From Paratinospora sagittata (Eukaryota > Streptophyta > Magnoliopsida > Ranunculales > Menispermaceae): a DNA stretch of 64,000 nt. The stretch spans positions 12,175,116-12,239,115 of the forward strand of contig CM069602.1 of NCBI GenBank assembly GCA_035771175.1, read 5' to 3'. Each line of letters opens with the position of its first letter. Within the stretch, counting starts at the first letter, position 1. Made by a program: the position numbers and the translations under genes. Shown piece by piece: positions 13,020-24,499 of the stretch. Under the pieces are notes generated by a model. It was not told the origin of the DNA. It saw only the letters and a list, made by a program, of their open reading frames with translations, and did not search any database.

Positions 13020-13640
13020 TTAAAATACTATATATAATAACGCTCCCCTAAATCAATTATTTTTAAGCTGTACAAATTGTGAATATGTCAACATCCTTCA
13101 TGTTCTTTCCCACTGTTGAGAGAATAAAAGCTCGTGAATGACACATACCACCCTTTGTCTTTTTCCTCATCGCATGTTTGCGTAACGCTCCCCTAAATCT
13201 AATATTTTTAAGTTGTACAAATTGTGAATATGTCAACATCCTTCATGTTCTCTCCCATTGTTAGAGAAACAAAAACTCTTGAATGACAAACCACCCTCCG
13301 TCTTTTTTCTCCTCGCATGTTTGAGTGTTATTTAAAATACTATATATAATAACGCTCCCCTAAATCTATTATTTTTAAGTCAACATCCTCCATGTTCTCT
13401 CCCAGAGAGAAACAAAAACTCGTGAATAGCATATCACCATCTGTATTTTTCCTCTTCGCATGTTTGCGTAACACTCCCCTAAATCTACTATTTTTAAGTT
13501 GTACAAATTATGAATATGTCAACATCCTCCATGTTCTCTTTCATTGTTGAGAAAAACAAAAACTCGTGAATTGCATGTCACCCTCTACTTTTTTTCTCCT
13601 CACATGTTTGATATAAAACTTCTTTCATGTCCTTAATCAT
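13020..13640. repeat. Minisatellite, block 2 (4 units)
   Basis: Four further units, starting near 13040, 13190, 13355 and 13475, in the same order of variants as the last four units of block 1 (12005, 12150, 12320, 12445). That shared order shows that a block of satellite plus gene flank was duplicated as a whole, not unit by unit. Confidence 0.88.
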
Positions 13641-13972
13641 TTATTTATTCAATACGTTCACGGGCCTAAATATAAGAGATAAATAAAAGAAGAGTCATCT
13701 TGTCAACACATGTCAACAGTACATAAAAGTTGAAAAAATATAAGACATACCTTGAAAGCCTTAACTAAACTTGGGGAGGAAAGACCAAGCTAAACCTCTC
13801 ATTCCTCTTCAATTACTCAATTGAATCCCTTCCATACACTCCTCTAAATCAACATATATTAAACCCCCACAAATCCTTCTTTCATTTTCACAACATTGAA
13901 ACTAAAAGAAAATAAATTTGAAAAAAAAAAAGAAGAAGGAGAAGTGAAAGCATAATAATAAAGAAGAAGAAG

Positions 13973-14185
13973 ATGGCTTACAATAAGAAGGTGGCAACTG
14001 ATTTGTTGTTGATCTCCATATTGGTGGTGATCTTTGCAGCAGCAAGTACTGTCGTTGTTGTTGTAGCACAGGACCCATGCGTTCAGGCTTGCTTGCCGAG
14101 CTGCTTGAACGTACCAGGCGCCACCGCTGAAAGCTGCGACCGCACTTGCAGGGATAGCTGTGTTCATGGCCCTCGGTCTAACTAG
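13973..14185 (+). CDS. Small secreted six-cysteine peptide, 70 aa (intact copy 2)
   Basis: I do not recognise the family with certainty. The precursor has a basic N-terminus, a long hydrophobic core (about residues 11-31) and a probable signal-peptidase site after VVVVVA (Ala32), leaving a mature peptide of about 38 residues. Its cysteines are at 36, 40, 44, 55, 59 and 63: C-x3-C-x3-C-x10-C-x3-C-x3-C. This suggests two short disulfide-linked helices, reminiscent of hairpinin- or thionin-like defence peptides, but that is inference. An A/G-rich leader precedes the ATG and an AATAAA-type signal lies near 14320. It is the only undamaged member of a three-copy array. Confidence 0.65.
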   Translation: MAYNKKVATDLLLISILVVIFAAASTVVVVVAQDPCVQACLPSCLNVPGATAESCDRTCRDSCVHGPRSN

Positions 14186-14454
14186 AACACGTACTATGGC
14201 AGAGATTAGAGAGAATATGAGAAGCAAGATGATGTCCAGCATGGAATAATGTTACTCTTTTTGACTTTTTTCTCTGCTTTTGTTCTTCATTTTTGAAATG
14301 GGTGATACCCACCAATCAATCAATAAAATATATCATAGTTTCTCCTTCTGATGTTTTGATTGTATATTTTTGGGTTACTATTCATAATTTTATATTATGT
14401 TATATATGATATTACATTTATATTACATAGCTTTTGTTATAAAATAAATGAAAC

Positions 14455-14760
14455 AGTTATTATTTAAAATATTATATATAATAACGTTCCCCTAAATCCA
14501 TTATTTTTAAGCTGTACAAATTGTGAATATATCAACATCCTCCATGTTCGCTCCAATTATTAAAAGAAACAAAAACTCGTGAATAGCATACTCCCCTAAA
14601 TCTACTATTTTTAAGTTGTACAAATTATGAATATGTCAACATCCTCCGTGTTCTCTTCCATTGTTGAGAGAAACAAAAACTCGTGAATTGCATGTCACTC
14701 TCTACTTTATTTTTCCTCACATGTTTGCGTGTTATTTAAAATATAAAACTCCTTTCATGT
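14455..14760. repeat. Minisatellite, block 3 (2 units)
   Basis: Two units starting near 14488 and 14590; the first is shortened so that the second begins after only about 100 bp. It separates copies 2 and 3 of the peptide gene. The same CTAAATC..TTTTTAAG and ACTCGTGAAT motifs are present. Confidence 0.85.
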
Positions 14761-15087
14761 CCTTAATCATTTATTTATTCAATATGTTCACGGGCCTAAA
14801 TATAAGACATACATAAAAGAAGAGTCCTCTTGTCAACACATGTCAACAGTACATAAAAGTTGAAAAAATATAAGACATACCTTGAAAGCCTTAACTAAAC
14901 TTGAGGAGCAAAGACCAAGCTAAACCTCTCATTCTTCTTCAATTACTCAATTAATCCCTTCCATACACTCCTGCAAATCAACATATATTACACCCCACAA
15001 ATCCTTCAACATTGAAACTAAAAGAAAATAAATTTAAAAAAAAAAAGAAGAAGAAGAAGTGAAAGCATAATAATAAAGAAGAAGAAG

Positions 15088-15301
15088 ATGGCTTACAATA
15101 AGAAGGTGGCAACTGATTTGTTGTTGATCTCCATATTGGCGGTGATCTTTGCAGCAGCAAGTACTGGTCGTTGTTGTTGTAGCACAAGACCCATGCGTTC
15201 AGGCTTGCTTGTCGAGCTGCTTGAGCGTACCAGGCGCCACTGCTGAAAGCTGCGACCGCACTTGCAGGGATAGCTGCGTTCATGGCCCTCGGTCTAACTA
15301 G
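15088..15301 (+). pseudogene. Six-cysteine peptide gene, copy 3: one-base frameshift
   Basis: This copy aligns with 13973-14185 nearly base for base, including leader and 3' flank. An extra G at about 15166-15167 (AGTACTGGTCG against AGTACTGTCG) shifts the frame within the signal sequence, so the cysteine motif is lost and translation stops at a TGA about 53 codons from the ATG. The downstream DNA still holds all six cysteine codons in the old frame, so decay is recent. A sequencing or assembly error should be excluded. Confidence 0.85.
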
Positions 15302-15569
15302 AACACGTACTATGGCGGAGATTAGAGAGAATATGAGAAGCAAGATGATGACCAGCATGGAATAATGTTACTCTTTTTTACTTTTTTCTCTGCTTTTGTT
15401 CTTTTATTTTTGAAATGGGTGATACCCACCAATCAATCAATAAAACAAATCATAGTTTCTCCCTCTGATGTTTTGATTGTATATTTTTGGGTTACTATTC
15501 ATAATTTTATATTATGTTATATATTATATTACATTTATATTACATAGCTTTTGTTATAAAATAAATGAA

Positions 15570-16060
15570 ACAGGTATTATTTAAAATACTATATATAATA
15601 ACGTTCTCCTAAATCCATTATTTTTAAGCTGTACAAATTGTGAATATGTCAACATCCTCCATGTTCGCTCCCATTGTTAAGAGAAACAAAAACTCGTGAA
15701 TGGCAAACCACCCTATGTGTTTTTCTTCTTCTAATGTTTGGGTGTTATTTAAAATACAATATATAATAACGCTCCCCTAAATTCATTATTTTTAAGCTGT
15801 ACAAATTGTGAATATGTCAACATCCTTCATGTTCTTTCCCATTGTTGAGAGAACAAAAACTCGTGAATGACACATACCACCCTTTGTCTTTTTCCTCCTC
15901 GCATGTTTGCGTAACGCTCCTCTAAATCTAATATTTTTAAGTTGCACAAATTATGAATATGTCAACATTCTTCATGTTCTCTCCCATTGTTAGAAAGAAA
16001 CAAAAACTCTTGAATGTCAAACCACCTTCTGTCTTTTTTCTCCTCGCATGTTTGAGTCTT
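15570..16060. repeat. Minisatellite, block 4 (3 units)
   Basis: Units start near 15605, 15770 and 15915; the array then ends abruptly after the TTTGAGTCTTATC segment. Together with blocks 1-3 this makes about 18 recognisable units over 4.8 kb. Confidence 0.88.
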
Positions 16061-16099
16061 ATCATTATTACCCACTAATGTATTTTTGTTGTCTTCTAC

Positions 16100-16290
16100 T
16101 AATTATTAGAAAAGCATTCATGCGCCTCTTTATCATTTATTCTCGCCTTAATTATATATAAGGATAAGCAAAACACTAACCACAATCATCATCTCCTCAA
16201 ATTCTTCTCCGCTGCTCAAATAAATCACAGAGAGTAAATATTTGAAACAAGAAAATATAAACCACTTTGAGCATCTATCAAGACCAAGTA
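16100..16290 (+). promoter_or_regulatory. Promoter-plus-leader-like segment without a downstream gene
   Basis: TATATATAAGG at 16153-16162 is a good plant TATA box. It is followed by a CA/CT-rich leader-like stretch and an excellent donor, CCAA|GTAAGTG near 16288. No acceptor with an open frame was found in the next kilobases. It may be the stranded promoter of a lost gene or the start of a noncoding transcript. Assignment is by composition only. Confidence 0.35.
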
Positions 16291-16299
16291 AGTGCTATT

Positions 16300-18400
16300 T
16301 TTATTTAATTTATTACATGTAATTATTTGATTTATTTCGATAACAATCAATTTGAGTTTCAACATGTGATAGAGTTTCTTTTAAATAAACCTGAGATAAA
16401 GAAGAAAAAAACTAACATAAAACTCAATGTTAGCAACAGGAAAACAAAGCAAAAAACAATAAATTTGTGAAGATATGCAGTACTCATATTTTATCTTCTT
16501 AATATTATTATTCTCAAGAGCAGTTTTTTTACAAACTTATTATTGCTCAGCCTTCATTGCTACTCAATTTAACAAGTGCAATTCTCTTTTTCCATATTAT
16601 TGAATTTTATTATCTTTTTATTAATATGTTTGTAAAAATAATAGATTTGCCTCCATTAAGGTCATTGCAGCCTTATTAGCTACTCATTTAAATAAGGAAG
16701 ACTAATTATTTAGAACCAAAATGTAAGTTCTCTTTAATATTATTTGGTTATATTATTTCGTTAGTACATTTTTTATACGTATAAATTGACTAAAGGCACA
16801 AAAGTTCTTGTATATATTAATGCTGACACAAGGTCAGAAGGTGCTGACAAGAGACTAGAGAAAGTCGGGACCTTTCAGTAAGACCAAGAAGATGAGCATA
16901 ACGACGAAGGACGTAAATGACTTAAATGAAGACCGTGCGAACTAACTCCCGCTTCCACTTTTTTTTATTAGAGAAAGAAAAACTCTCACTTATTTATAAG
17001 GAAAAAAAAATTAAACTCCCGATTTCGAGTAAAAGAGTTCGGATACACACTTTAAAAATTAGTCAACGTTTGTAAATATATATATTAAAAAACAAAATAA
17101 CGATCATAATCATATGTCTATTGAATGAATATGAAACTAGATGATTAACGATTCTTGAAAAGCATTTAATCACCCAGTGTGAGTTTCAAAGATAGAAAAC
17201 AAACACTTAATATAATTAATGATTTGTATGTGACGTACGTTGTTTTATTAGCAGTGCTATTATTTTATGTGTTCATTCTATGTTGACTAATTAATGCGCA
17301 TTATATATATGTATATCCCCCTCAAATTTATAATAATAGTTTTGTTGTATCTTACGTAATCAACATACAAACTCTGACTTCATTGAGAAGAAATTTACCG
17401 CTTTGAAATATGACTGTGGATCTGTGAGAAGAAATTTACCGCTTTGAAATATGACTGTGGATCTGTCTTTTATTAGGAAGAAAACCCTTTAAAGCAGCAT
17501 TCTAGCTTTGATATGATTAATTGTGGATAACATCGATATTAATATATATTTGCAATTTAGACATAATTTTATCTATAATAAAAATAAAATTCTGAACCAA
17601 CTGTGCGGATTTCAAAATAGATTGAGGGACCAGATCACGGATTCGAGTCTTATTTTTGTCAAATTCTAGGTAAAAAAGACGCTTATAAACCCTTACAAAA
17701 CCTTAAACTCTAGAAGAACTAGTCTTAATCCAAAGGAGCAAACAACAAGTAAACATAAAAAAAAAACAAAATTCTGTCAAAAATAACTAGAGAGCATTTA
17801 GTAAAAGAAAAACTTGCGGGTAATTAGAGTCCATATTCGATATCTAGCCGATCCCACATTACTTGGGTAAAACCTAACATGAGATCACATGCAAAAGAGG
17901 GACCACTCCTTAAGGTAGATCACTTCTAAAAGACACTAAGGTGCCACATGCCTCACCAGGTGGGCCACACCCTCAAATATATATAGTTTTACATTTCACC
18001 CAAAAAAGTAACTATTATTTGCTACGTCAACTTCCTACCTTATTTTGTTATTTTAATCAACTCAGCTTTGACTTAGGCATCGATAGAAGTCCCGTCTACA
18101 TCGTATTTTGGTATTGGTTAATTTTTACATCAACATTATTTATTTATTCATTTTTACTCTCACCTTTATTTTTTATGTTTCTCTTATCCCTGAATTTTCT
18201 TTATGATATTTAAAATAAAAACAAATTACTTTTTTCATTTATTCAAATATTACTTATTATTTAATTAAACAATAAATAATTAAAATTTAGATGATTACAC
18301 CTTTAATAATTATTTAACTAAAACAAGAAGTAATTAATTTTTTAAACACAATTAAAAAATAGAAGGCTGTCCATGAAAGGGATATTGCAAACTTTTACAA
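16300..18400. other. AT-rich intergenic DNA
   Basis: No gene is supported. It contains a 41-bp direct tandem duplication (units 17384-17424 and 17425-17465, essentially identical). The (TA)-rich and A-rich stretches carry no recognisable motif. Confidence 0.5.
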
Positions 18401-18449
18401 AATTGTAATTTTTTTTTCTCTACAAAATTTTAATTATAAAGAGGAGAAA

Positions 18450-21090
18450 CAAGGAAGAGAAACAAAATTGGTGTTTTGTCTGTCCTATCCTAGTCTAGTT
18501 TAAGTTCAAACGGGTCAGGGCAAACCCTGCAGCCTAACAACCCTCAAACGAAAACGCTAAATGTGAAAAAAAACCAAACCTAATTCCTCCGCCGACTTCT
18601 TTTTAACAATCACAATCACAGATCTAATTTTAACTCTGCCAAAGGTCACACTTTCTTGAAGGTGTATCTTATTTAAGTTCATAAATTTCTCATCTGCCTT
18701 ATATATCTATGAGCTAAACCCTAGTTTGTGATGCTTCCAGCTTGACGCACTGTAACGCTTATACACATTTAGTTCATAATTTTTTTGTTTTTTTGTCGAT
18801 TGGCGCATATTTGAAGATTTAGTGAAGTTGAATCTTTTATGTTGTTTGTGTGCTCTTGTATATGTTGAATCAAATGCATCACTTTTGGTTTTGATTCTCA
18901 TGGTTGATAGGCTAGATTTCTGTTGCTTGGTTGAGTTTTTGGGCAATGTTTATGTCATATGAGAAATGTGCAAGTGATGATAGAACAGACAGGGACATCA
19001 GATCTCCTAAGGGAGCGTGATGACTTGTTCTTTTGGGAATCTCTCTGATGCACTGCTCTCTGATAATTGAACTGCCATATTGAGAAGAAAAAAAAATGTT
19101 TTTTATTTTTATTATTTTTAGTATTCTTGTATATAGTTTTGGGAATTATATTGGTATGTTGCTATGATTTTATTAGCAATATTGTAAATGTCAGCCTGTG
19201 CTTAATAATTTTCCACTTCCCCATGTTTTGATGTTAAATTTCTTCAATTTTATCATTATTTATAACAATTGCATATGTCATGGTGTATTATAATTGAAAT
19301 GGTAACATGTTTTTTAGGGGTTTTACTTTTGGTTGTTAATATGCCATTGCTAACATGCTTTGAATGATTGAATCTAACGTTTATTATTTTTGTTTTCATT
19401 GTTTTTTTTTCATTGGCGCTATATTTTTTTTTCATGTTTTATTGTCTATTCATCTTATTAGATTGAGAATATTTATGTAATACATGTTTTTTTTTCTTGC
19501 TTGCTCATCTATATGAGTCTATGTAATTGACTGATCCCTACCAGTCTACAGTCTTTAGAGGCCGGCCTTTGTGACTTTTATTAACATTGTTATTGTCATC
19601 ACTTCATGGTCATCATCATATTATTAAACTTCATAACATTGCTGTTTAGTTGGCTCCTCTTGAGTGCATAAAAAGCCTGATGATTGCTAATTAAGAACGG
19701 AGATTTGAAAACTGCTTTTGTAGAAGCCTAACCAGTGGCTGGGCTCCAAATGCTTTCCATGTAATAAACAGTTCCATTGGTATAAAATGAAGGCTTTTGT
19801 GGTGAGATATTTCCCAAAGGATCTTGTTGAGTGACTTGTAGTTTCTAATTCCAGTATTTTGTTCTATTTTGTGATATAAATGCTCATAGAAATCTAAATA
19901 TGCATTGTTTGGTTCAATAAGAAGTGCAATACTGAACTTAAATTGATTTAGGCATTTGGCTCCCCTTTTTTCCTCTATTTTTTGATTAGTCTATTGCTGT
20001 TTCTTTTCAAAAAAAAAAAAAAAAAAACAAGTGTGGTGAAATGATGCTTTTTAGAATTTTTTTTTGCATCCAATCCAGTTCCAACCATGACTGTAGCTGA
20101 GAATAGCCTCTGGACTGTTTAGGTTCTTTGTGTTCAGCTTTGTGGAGAAGTTAACTGTATTACATTTGTATTATGAATCATGTTTTACAGGGGTTTATTC
20201 TTTTTAGATATTGTGGAAATATGATTATCAATCTTTTGTGTTAAAAATTATTCTAACAATAAAAGGGTAAATTGGGTTGTAAAATTCTCTTGGCGGCAAA
20301 AATGGTCTTTGACCGCAATTATTAGTTTGTGGAGTTCTGAACGTAGAAATAGAAGTGTAGAGAAGGTGGAAAGTTTATCAAGAGTGAAGAGGTTTGTACA
20401 TTGTCTCATCTGTAGTCCTTGCTATGGATGGAACCTTGCAAATTGGATGGCTATTCCCTTTATTTATCAAAAGTAAGACAATTGGATGATTGAAGTCCCC
20501 CATTGAAATTGATGGGAAACACATATTAGCTTGTTGTTAGGTTAGCCATGCTTTATAAGACATAATGTTAAGCAACGAAAGAAACAAATTTTAACCAACT
20601 TCTTGTAACTTCATGTAGTGTATTAAAATGGATATGTTGTAAAACATAAAAAAATTAGATTAGAGTGAATATATTCGGAGGTGATTGAAGTAACACTAAT
20701 TGGAGGTAAAATGAAAGAGGATCAATAGAAGTGTTTGAACCCATACAATGAATACCACTAAATGCATTGGTTATGAAGAGTAATGGATTAATCATTAATG
20801 GTAATGATAGATGACTTTTTGTAACCCTAGTGAATATGGAGATGCAAATTGTCAAATTCTTGTTCCCATCCTTTTGTAGTTGGGAAAAAAGCTTTGTGGT
20901 AATGGGAGACTCTATATAATCTTGCTAGGAGCTACTATTGAACTTTGGAAATTGTGCAGGTTATGCTCATTCTGACTCTCTTCACCTTCTTTGCCTCCTC
21001 TTTTTTGTGTTTTCTTAATAAGTTTCTATAATCACCTTATAGAAACCTATTGGCTTAATGGCTTTGTTAGGTATAATTTTTGCTTGCAAC
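18450..21090. other. Non-coding region of unknown status
   Basis: The stretch 18540-18660 is relatively GC-rich and leader-like (AACCCTCAAACG, CCTCCGCCGACTTC) and is followed by long T-rich DNA of intron-like composition. This fits the start of a noncoding or undetected spliced transcript on the plus strand, but no coding exon could be chained to it. A T-rich then A-rich end at 19960-20030 may be another retroposon tail. Confidence 0.3.
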
Positions 21091-21397
21091 TTCTAGCTTT
21101 TGTAGAAGTAATTATGAGATATGTGCTTAAGAAGAAGTTGATGAAGAGACTTGTTTGGTGATTTTTTGACCCGTTTAGTTTTTTTATTTTTTATTTTTTT
21201 GCGTTTCAAATTTTTTTTAAAAAGTGCTTTTTTTTTACTAAAATAACACTTTTTATTTGTTTTATAACTTAGTAAATACATTTGATAAGCAAAAGTTGAA
21301 AATAAAAAGTTGGTGAGGACCAACTTCTTTAAGGAAGCACTTTTAGTCCATTTATTAAGCAGAAAAGCTGGAGCTACCAAACGAATGAAACATATAT

Positions 21398-21613
21398 TGG
21401 CCTTATTTGGGAGAGCTTTTCAAAGTGTTTTTGAAGCCAAAACAATTTTGAAGGTGTTTGGTAACATTTGCTTTTACGCAAATTGCAGTGAAAAAAAAAA
21501 TCAGTTTTTTGCTTTTAGAAGAAGTTGTGAGATCGACTTTTTTTAAAAGTACTTTTCTTAGAAGCATTTTTAGGAAAAGCGCTTTTAGAAGAACTCTTCC
21601 AAATGGGGTCATT
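21398..21613. mobile_element. MITE with imperfect terminal inverted repeats
   Basis: The left end GCCTTATTTGGGAGAGCTTT and the right end, whose complement reads ACCCCATTTGGAAGAGTTCT, form inverted repeats of about 22 bp; internal sequence rich in AAGTGCTTTT-like words is also partly self-complementary. This is the common look of short hAT-like MITEs in plants. More AAGCACTTTT/AAAAGTGCTT words at 21090-21370 and 21610-21660 suggest a nested cluster. Confidence 0.6.
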
Positions 21614-22336
21614 ATATGCTTTTAAAAATTGAGCTAAAAGCACTGTTAGTGGCCCAACCAAATGGATTGTTTCTTGTTTATGTGTTACAAGATTAGCATT
21701 CTTCCAATTGATATAGTGCTACTTGCACTAAACTAAAGGTGGTTTCAAAATGCCAAAAAGTCAATTGAATGTAATCTATTCCATTTGGTCGAGTAAAATG
21801 ATCTGTTATCAGTAATCTGTAAAGTGCTTAGTCCAACAAAGAGAGAATTCATGAAATTGTTAATATGAGGAGGGTAAAAAGAAAAGAAGATTAATATAAG
21901 TTCATGAAGTTGTGTTGAAAATACAGTCATGGAACATCATTGACATTAGCTTATGGAATTCATTTCTTGTTGGAGTTGATCCAATTCAAACTGAAGTTCA
22001 AAGTTTCTTGTCAGATGCCATTGGCTGAAAAAAATTCTTCCTCAAATGTCTGTACTCTTTTCAGTCAGGGCACAAACTGTGAAACTGCCACTGTTATTCT
22101 TCAAGAGGTCAAGGCATTGTGTTATGAGAAATCTTTTCAGTCAGTTGAAGAGAGACAAGTTTGTTCCTGTAGTGGGGGACTAGAAGAAGTTGAATGATAG
22201 GATTATTGAAACAAAAGAAAAGTCTCAATCATACTTAAAGGTATCATTGTTCTTTATTTTCTGCAGTTCCAATTTTGTTATTCAACTTTTTTTTATGTTT
22301 AAGGCCTGTATGGTTCCCTTTTTGGTGTACTGAACT

Positions 22337-22879
22337 ATTAGAAGTTTGAATTTTAGAAAAATGATCTCAACCTGACCCAAATTTGGTTGTATAATATGGT
22401 TTGGTTTATATTGGCTTGCTTTTGGTGATTTGTTTGGCACATCCTGGCTGCAACTGGTTGGCTTCTTTAGTGTATAAAGATAAGACTTAATCTAAATTTA
22501 ATTGGAGTTTGAATTACTCTTATGAATTAATATATCTCTGATTGGTGGGTCTTTGGCTAAAATGGAAAATTAGGCTGTGTTTGGGTTGTGATTCAAAAAC
22601 AAGAATACAGTTTGAAAACAAAAACTATGAAAATGACTTTTTATTGTTTTTTGAAGATAGGTTGGTTTCGTTGTATACATTGAAGAAGCCAACCGGTTGA
22701 TGTGCCAAACAAATCACCAAAAGCAAGCCAATATAAACTAAACCATATTATACAGCCAAATCTGTGTCAGGTTGAGATCATTTTTCTAAAATTAAAACTT
22801 CTAATGAGATATGTTTTTCTTGTATTTGTATTTTTGGATACAAAAAATTGTATTTGAATCACAAACCAAATGCAACCTA
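22337..22879. repeat. Long inverted repeat overlapping a MITE-like element
   Basis: The left arm 22337-22476 and right arm 22674-22805 are reverse complements over about 130 bp with few mismatches (shared core GGCTTGCTTTTGGTGATTTG), separated by about 197 bp. A second, shorter inverted pair, 22571-22600 with 22850-22879 (TAGGCTGTGTTTGGGTTGTG and complement), encloses the right arm and may mark a DNA element with a TA target. Transcribed, the long pair would fold into a near-perfect hairpin able to feed small-RNA production. Confidence 0.8.
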
Positions 22880-24179
22880 TTCCAGATCATTTTTACTTTG
22901 TTGTAATTGAAACTTTGAATTTATTCATCATGCATTGCTTGGTGCTCTAATTGGGATTTCTTTGACATGTATACCATTGAGTTAAAGTGGTTCCAACTTG
23001 ACATGTCAGTGATGTTACAGTACTGAAGAAACATCCACAGGTCAAGGTTGATTTTTGGACCATTTCTTCACTAAGAACACAATCACAAGCTGGCAATTTA
23101 AATTGGTAAGCCATGGGAGTGTTATTGTGGATGTTGACTTGTGTTTTAATTTAATGTCTGTTGATAGTGATCTTATATATTTAGGGAGAGGGAAGCATCC
23201 CTGATTACTCATTAAAAAGTACTTTGCTGCTGTTCATATTCTCACATTCAATAAGAGAGAGCTGAGAGATGGGGTAGGTTGGGTGTGTGAGGCTGGCTCT
23301 ATAACTATTAGTATATTGTCCCTTTTTATCTGTATAAAGCATTGAAAAAAAAAATAAAATTGCTAAAGGGTATATCTGTTAGGTTGTTAATGAGTTGTAG
23401 GAGTTTGGTAGCGTGGTGTGGTGTGAGATTTCACTTTCCTTGTACTTTTTTTTTTTTTGTCAAAAGAAACCTTTTCATTCCCAATCTCCTTGACGGGAGA
23501 ACAACTTGCCTACAGATAATAATATTTTGGAGTACAATGCAGGTATAACATACAACTTGGTTTATGAACCAAAAGAGTTCAAAGAGCTCACAACTACGGA
23601 TCTAAGAAGTGATGAAAACACAAAGATAGGTACACAGAGCGCGCACACACAAAAAAAAAAAAGGCTGTTCTTTGCTAAAGAAAGGTCTTGCAGATTGAGA
23701 TGAGCTCCAGCTTAAGCCAGTGCTGTTTGCTGGAATTAAGACATTTTAAGTTTCATTGTTTGGTTTGATATTGAAATGGTTGCGATCGACCTCAGAATGG
23801 GTTTTCAGGTGTCTTGCTTTCTCTTTCTTACTTGATTCTGAACTTTGTGGACTAAATGAACTGTAGCATCACAATTTTCTAGGTGATAGTTGGATTTACT
23901 GCTCAAAATCCTCTTTGGGATTACCATCACTAGTGTGGTCCAGAAGCCCATGCCCTACACATTTTGTTACCCCACCTATCTCTATGTTTTAATTATTCTT
24001 GCCTTTTCCCTTATTTCTGTTATATCTATGCTACAAGGATAGAAGATAAATGCTTCAAGGAGATGACATAGTGACGCGTTGAAGCCAAAAGACAAGGATA
24101 GAAGATGTTAAGTTCAGAGGACATGATATAGTGATTATGATTATGGTATAGAAGCTTATATACGTTTTCAAGATGTTTG

Positions 24180-24455
24180 TTGCAATCCACCCGGGGCTCA
24201 GGTGGTTTTGCAAGGGAGGGCAAGGGTTCGACTCTCCTAGTAAAAGTCATACATATATGTATACGTAGGGATGTTGCAGGAGTTAGCCGTCCGTTGTTGC
24301 CGGCGTTCATCTTGTTTTTAGATAGTTATTATCCTCTTGAAATTAAAAAAAAGGATGGGGTAGGGATGTTGCAGGAGTTAGCCGTCCGTTGTTGCCCGCG
24401 TTCATCTTGTTTTTAGATAGTTATTATCCTCTTGAAATTAAAAAATGGGATCGGT
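24180..24455 (+). mobile_element. tRNA-derived SINE with 95-bp tandem duplication of its 3' part
   Basis: The head has box A GGCTCAGGTGG and box B GGTTCGACTCTCC in SINE spacing. The 3' part is present twice: 24266-24360 and 24361-24455, period 95, nearly identical, each with its own A-rich end (AATTAAAAAA). So the element has one head and two tails. Target duplications were not resolved. Confidence 0.7.
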
Positions 24456-24499
24456 TGTTGTATCGTATCCATCAGGTTTGATGTACTTGACAAAAAAAA

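Noticed and set aside
13859..14242. 127-codon minus-strand ORF over the peptide gene
   Set aside because: It is antisense to the intact plus-strand copy, ends at arbitrary points in flanks, and its sequence is explained by the signal-peptide and cysteine codons read backwards.
19005..19075. C/D box snoRNA candidate (TGATGA then CTGA)
   Set aside because: No terminal stem, poor spacing and no recognisable guide; such motifs are frequent by chance.
21940..22197. 85-codon ORF, with an acceptor-like TTTCTTGTCAG before an internal ATG
   Set aside because: Composition is somewhat exon-like, but no motif, partner exon or homologue is recognised; kept as unexplained.
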